A DNA stretch of 64,000 nt from Hetaerina americana (lineage: Eukaryota; Arthropoda; Insecta; Odonata; Calopterygidae). Of this stretch, positions 59,801 through 64,000 are shown piece by piece. The position numbers and the translations under genes are program-made. The stretch is from positions 33,788,040 through 33,852,039 of the forward strand of contig JAKTNV010000001.1 of NCBI GenBank assembly GCA_022747635.1, written 5' to 3'. The notes below the pieces were generated by a model. The model saw only the letters and a program-made list of their open reading frames with translations. It ran no database searches and was not told the DNA's origin. Position 1 is the stretch's first letter. Each line of letters opens with the position of its first letter.

Positions 59801-60560
59801 TAAAACTGTTTGCCGGAATAATAATATTTATAATATTAGAGTAAATAATTTTCAAAGCAAGGTATACGTGTGTGCATTCATTGTTCATGGGTGCACAGTT
59901 TGATAACTCATTCGCCACGATTCGCGGTGAAATGCGAAAATCACATGTATACACCCATTTAACTATTCGCATTGCTCATATAATACATGTGTACCTACAT
60001 TCTGATAAAGGAATGGGGATAAATAGAACTGAATTATGAAGAGGGCATCGATCACGAAAAATAAAATACAGATATTTTACTTAATAACATCTTCACTTTC
60101 TTCACGTACTTCAATGCAGTCATTTCTTATTCAACTCAGTCATCATTATTTCATTCATGATTCATTCAAGCTCTGATAGCATGTATACCCCACATAGCAT
60201 GACTACCACAACTAAGCTACGCAATGCGTCTTAACTAAGGGTTAAACGAAGGCATAGTCAAGGTAGCATAGAGGAATAAATAACGGTGGAACACACACGT
60301 ATTAAGAAAATATGCTTGGCATCGAATAGAAAGGGGATGGAGGGAAAGCGGGTTGGTGCGGAGCGTGCATTATAGAAATTAGAATATTAAACGATCACTT
60401 AGCCGGCGAATAATCGCCATTATTGAGCTGGATATCGCTAGCAGCGAAAATAAGCTCCAATAATGATTTCCCCAATTCCTTTGACAAGCCACGCACTGAA
60501 AGCGCCTCTTTTCATTTTTTATTCCTCCGACTTGGATAAGCCAAGTTTGATCCGCGAAGC
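56854..60560. other. Mostly AT-rich spacer with GC patch at 57660-58300
   Basis: A run of 16 C at 57662-57677 starts the GC patch. No domain, tRNA or repeat end is recognised. The frames at 57894-58441 are short and overlap on both strands. Confidence 0.4.
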
Positions 60561-61110
60561 CCTCCGTACCCGCCAAACCCTTTCTACCCCTCACCCCTCA
60601 ATTCCTCCTCTCTCGTCCTTCCCGGAACTCCCCAATCCCACCTCCCTCTCCTCACCCGCTGCTCCCTTTGTGGGGCCCTTCGCAGGGCGGAGAAGGGAGG
60701 GCGGGGGGAAGTGGGGACGGCGAGGAGGAGGTGGAGGAGAAAGACGAGCGGGAGGCAGCGCCATTCTAGCAGCGGATTATAATACAGCTGAATCGAGTGC
60801 GAGGGAGCAGGTCCCCGTTTCGGGGGAGGACAAAAAGGAAATCGCAACGAGTCGAGGGTGGAGGGAGTGGAGGGGGAGGGAGGAGGAGGAGGAGTGGGAG
60901 AAGGGGGGGACGATGGGAGAGGGGAGTTTGACGACGGTTAGAGAGTGGGAGTGTGCGGAGATGGAGGGAGGGTTGAGGTGAAGGAGGAGGGCGGATGAGT
61001 GGTTGGTTGGTGGAGTGGAGGAAGATTGGGAGGATGAAGGATCGAGTTCATTCGCGTCCGCGGGCATCGTGATCCACGAGCGGGGACGCCACTCATCGGG
61101 TGCGCGCGAG
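60561..61110. other. Strand-switching GC island
   Basis: C/T-rich on the plus strand at 60580-60665, then G/A-rich from 60690 to 61020. The word CAGCGCCATTCTAGC at 60759-60773 repeats the GCCAT theme. The 172-residue frame 60463-60981 crosses the switch and is low-complexity in its second half. Confidence 0.45.
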
Positions 61111-61879
61111 TTCTCAAAAATGCGAATTCGCTCGTCCGCGAAAAATGAGTCAGACACGTATCGTGTGGGCCTCAGGAATTCCCGGCCTTTTACTGGTAAG
61201 CTCGCGGGTAGTTTCATTTCCAAAGGTGTCACTACCACCTTCAAGGTAATCAACCGTAAGATTGATATTTTGATGGGTGAGGCTTGAGGTCAACTCGACC
61301 TAAGCCCTGCGGTGCGTGGTATCCACTTATCCAAGCCAGCTTAACCGATCGGCCCCCTCTTCCTGCCACGTCGACCACTGAAAATCTCACTGCTTGGATT
61401 TTAGATGGTCTCTAATGATCTATAAAATTTACGGTAAAATTTGCGATATAATTCGGCAGGGGGTAGAGGTAGTCAAGAAGTTGGTAGCGCGTTCAAATAC
61501 GAAGCTGAAGGTCACCGCTCGGATTCCCAGAGGCGCCAACTTTTCGGCTCAGAAAAATTGTATGTATTTCTGGTTTTACCCAAGCAATGAAATATGGAGA
61601 TTAGATCCTACATCATAAACTACTCCACAATATCGGTGGAAACAGCAGTCATAAGGTACTAAGTTAAAGTTACGGAATCGGCCGCAGTATTGCGTTGTGA
61701 AAGGCACCTGGACACTACCAAATTGATCTCAGGATATGCAGCCTTGTATTCATCAAATGTGACTTTATGGCATTTATACCGGTCAAATATTCAGGAGAAA
61801 AAATAGTTTTTGATTGGATCTCTGACTGGAGATAGCTGAGCTCATCATTCAAGGAGCAGGATAAGGAAGGGTATGGAAT
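61111..61879. other. Spacer, no recognised gene
   Basis: Mixed composition with no domain or repeat end recognised. Confidence 0.35.
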
Positions 61880-63740
61880 GAAAGAGATTAGGTAGGCCGG
61901 GGCCGACGACTTCTGGAGCGCCTGATCCAGAGTACTTTATCCAGGAGACAACCAGACTATTGCAGGAGCAATCCTCAGACTCAAGAAGAACTGGGTAATA
62001 AGAGTCAAATCGTTATAATTACAATGGCAACATGATGCTTAAGTTAAAAGTAGAGCCTACGGGCTCAGTGTTAGCACAGGTTTATACGTCAAGAATTCAG
62101 AAGAGGAAACAGAGGTATACAACTGGATGAGATTCAAGGAGCAGTAAAATGGGTAAAGAGAACCTAATCGTGATGTTAGACTGTAACAGAGATCCGAGAG
62201 GTAATCAGCATGGAATACTTTGAATTAGGAAAACGAATCGACGCGGGTGAAACTCTGATGTAATGAGAAAAACGTGGTAGTGGTAAATTCCTTCAAACAA
62301 CATCTCAACCTGATACCAAAAGATGTAGAAAGCGACACAGGAACCCAGAAGGGACCCAAATATGCCGGTGGAAAGCAACGAAAGAAAGTCACTGAGGGCA
62401 TTGGCAGAGGAACAAAGTAACAAATCAGACTTGCATTGCAATAACTGATTTAATGAGCCATTCGCGGTTTCGCCTTAAAGCAGTTAGTACTGAGACATGC
62501 ATGGCTTAATAAACGGACGATGGAAGGAAGTAGGGAATCAAATAACCAAAGTAGCGGAAGGCACGAGCAAGGTTGCAAAATCCAAGCGGTCTTAAATAAC
62601 AGCTCAAATGATAAACTCCATTGAAACAAAAAGAGAATCTAAGAAAGGGAATGGCTGAAACGCTTAAAAAGGTTACGGAACCAAGTCATACGAGAGTTCA
62701 AGGAGGTTAAGAAAGGATGGATAGAAAACTGCTGCGAGGAAATCAATAACAACATAAAGAAGGTAAACAGAGAAAATAATATTAATATGGTGAAGGTTCA
62801 ATTCAAAGAAAGTACAACAAAAATAGAAAATATACTAATATTCGATACTAATAGAATATTAAAAAATTGCGAATAGTTGCAATAAATACATTTAAGAACT
62901 CTACCAAGTGCCCAAACCACTTGAGGTTGACTTTATTTAAGAAAGCAACGAAATAGAAAAAAAACGAACTGGGTCCGAAGGGTTAGAAGGATCGTTAAGG
63001 GTCCGAAGATACTGAAAAGGAAATTCGACAGGGCTGTGAAGGACCTGAAGAACAACTAGCCACAAGAAGGGGACAAAATAAACGGAGAAATAATGAAGGC
63101 ACTCGGTGCTAATGCATAGGATACCCTCTTTGGAAAAATCAAAGATAGTTTAGGCAGTGAAAACTGCTGGAGAACTTCGATAAGAGTCTAGTCATTGCAA
63201 TACCGAAGTAACTAAGAATAGATAAATTCGAAGAATACAGAACATGTAGCCTGATTTCTCGCAAATTGAATACATTCGGATAATTAACCGAAGAATAAAA
63301 GAAATATATATAGAAGAAATGACTGATGGTTGAGGCCGAGACTTTGTGGAAATCCATTGCGAACAGGAGTTTCAGAAATAACTTTGCAGCTTCTACATAA
63401 AATAACTTATTTATTTTCTACTAGTTTCGCTACACTGTAGCATCTTCAGGAACGTACAAAAACTTTTGTACGTTCCTGAAGATGCTACAGTGTAGCGAAA
63501 CTAGTAGAAAATAAATAAGTTATTTTATGTGGAAGCTGCAAAGTTATTTCTGAAACTCCTGTATATATAGAAGAAAGCCTAATAGACAATTCGCATTCTG
63601 GAAAAACCGGGGAACAAGAGAGGTAATACTCAGCTTGAGGATACTGGTCGAAAAAATTATACGCATGAAAAATATGTAGCATTCATGGACTTGGAAAATG
63701 TTTTTGACAATGTCGAGTAAAATAAGATTGTCAAGATACT
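61880..63740 (+). pseudogene. LINE copy, endonuclease to reverse transcriptase, heavily decayed
   Basis: Across many stops and frameshifts the order is right for the LINE family: MMLKLKVEPTGSVLAQVYTS (62030-62090) and GKENLIVMLDCNRDP (62152-62197; GDWN has become LDCN) from the endonuclease, then GEIMKALGAN (63089-63118), RINRRIKEIYIEE (63285-63318) and, after a foldback insertion, FWKNRGTREVILSLRILVEK (63599-63658) and HSWTWKMFLTM (63683-63714), which corresponds to FVDLEKAFDNV of intact copies. No catalytic core is intact. Confidence 0.7.
63319..63561. mobile_element. Foldback element inserted in the LINE RT, 14-bp target duplication
   Basis: The 243-bp insert lies between perfect copies of TATATATAGAAGAA (63305-63318 and 63562-63575), and removing it restores the LINE reading IYIEE-SLIDN. 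Two 99-bp arms (63364-63462, 63463-63561) are inverted and nearly identical, with one mismatch plus the centre. A 45-bp single-copy piece at the left contains ACTTTGTGGAAATCCATT, shared with 10684-10701. Each arm carries CTGAAGA, hairpin GCTACA-TGTAGC, GAAAC, GTA. The architecture is the same as at 56638-56841 but the sequence differs. Confidence 0.75.
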
Positions 63741-63744
63741 ACGA

Positions 63745-64000
63745 GAATGATCTGCAAAGTTCTCGGTATGATGATGAAAATCATAATTTATGTTTTCAAA
63801 AAGTTTTATTTTTCAACGCAATGGCCTTTTATGTTAATACATTTAATCCAGTGGTATTCCGGTAGCATTATCCCGTCTCTCTCTCTGTAGTACTCTTCCG
63901 GAGGTGCTAAGAAGTGCTAATCTACGGCCGCAATGACTTCTTGATTGGATGACAAACGTCGAACAGGGAGAGAGGGAAACTTTTGAGTTTTCGGAAGAGG
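63745..64000 (-). mobile_element. 3' end of a third mariner, cut by the window edge
   Basis: On the minus strand the frame PEYHWIKCINIKGHCVEK ends in a stop (about 63866 down to 63812), matching the mariner C-terminus of the W.KCI..KGDYVEK type. Past it, toward 63750, comes a mariner-like 3' terminus containing AAAGTTCTCGGTATG. It is about 6 bp from the last recognisable LINE sequence, so it may have inserted into the same LINE. The rest lies beyond the window. Confidence 0.65.

Noticed and set aside
1..64000. CRISPR array, operons, phage or prophage genes
   Set aside because: No regularly spaced repeats, ribosome binding sites or prokaryotic gene order; all recognisable coding remnants are eukaryotic transposons.

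Overview
The window looks like nuclear DNA of an arthropod, most probably an insect. The background is AT-rich and non-coding. Transposon remains are of kinds common in arthropods: mariner transposases with DD34D-type motifs, an endonuclease/reverse-transcriptase LINE family, tRNA-derived SINEs and Penelope-like hammerhead modules. There are AT/CA microsatellites and many GC-rich polypurine/polypyrimidine islands. I see no bacterial operon structure, CRISPR, rRNA or functional tRNA. No conserved host gene can be read with confidence, and most long open frames are artefacts of low-complexity C/T- or G/A-rich tracts. The species cannot be named from what is visible.

Layout. 1-1440: GC-rich, pyrimidine-rich island with promoter-like CCAAT/ATGGCGG motifs. 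1441-9279: AT-rich spacer with a small GC patch at 7030-7460. 9280-10497: decayed plus-strand mariner with both terminal repeats, followed at 10640-10800 by a Penelope/hammerhead-like fragment. 13441-13690: a second hammerhead-like module and a tRNA-like SINE piece. 14985-15960: minus-strand LINE 3' part interrupted by a SINE with an 8-bp target duplication. 16702-17850: a second mariner (minus strand, different lineage). 18193-18501: a complete tRNA-derived SINE with a 10-bp target duplication. 19730-21200 and 24100-25020: C/T-rich islands. 25030-30420: long AT-rich spacer. 30420-30930: AT/CA microsatellites. 30980-32160, 34640-36790, 40315-41200 and 49780-52540: further islands, mostly G/A-rich on the plus strand or switching strand. 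37410-39592: three tRNA-like SINE pieces. 41832-45394: a LINE C-terminal scrap, an endonuclease-like frame and a dispersed 75-bp repeat pair. 53310-55216: two oppositely oriented fragments of the LINE family joined by 242-bp arms that are identical by eye. 56638-56841: a foldback element with a 12-bp target duplication. 61880-63740: another LINE copy, broken by a second foldback with a 14-bp duplication. 63745-64000: the end of a third mariner, cut by the window edge.

The most interesting system is the pair of foldback insertions (56638-56841 and 63319-63561). Each is a head-to-head pair of modules with the layout CTGAAGA, short hairpin, GAAAC, GTA, which resembles a minimal type I hammerhead ribozyme core. 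Each sits between long perfect target duplications of the kind made by target-primed retrotransposition. Two more degraded modules lie at 10640-10800 and 13441-13560. This suggests a non-autonomous, Penelope-derived inverted-dimer family. Hammerhead motifs in Penelope-like elements are established knowledge; the head-to-head form and any activity here are inference.
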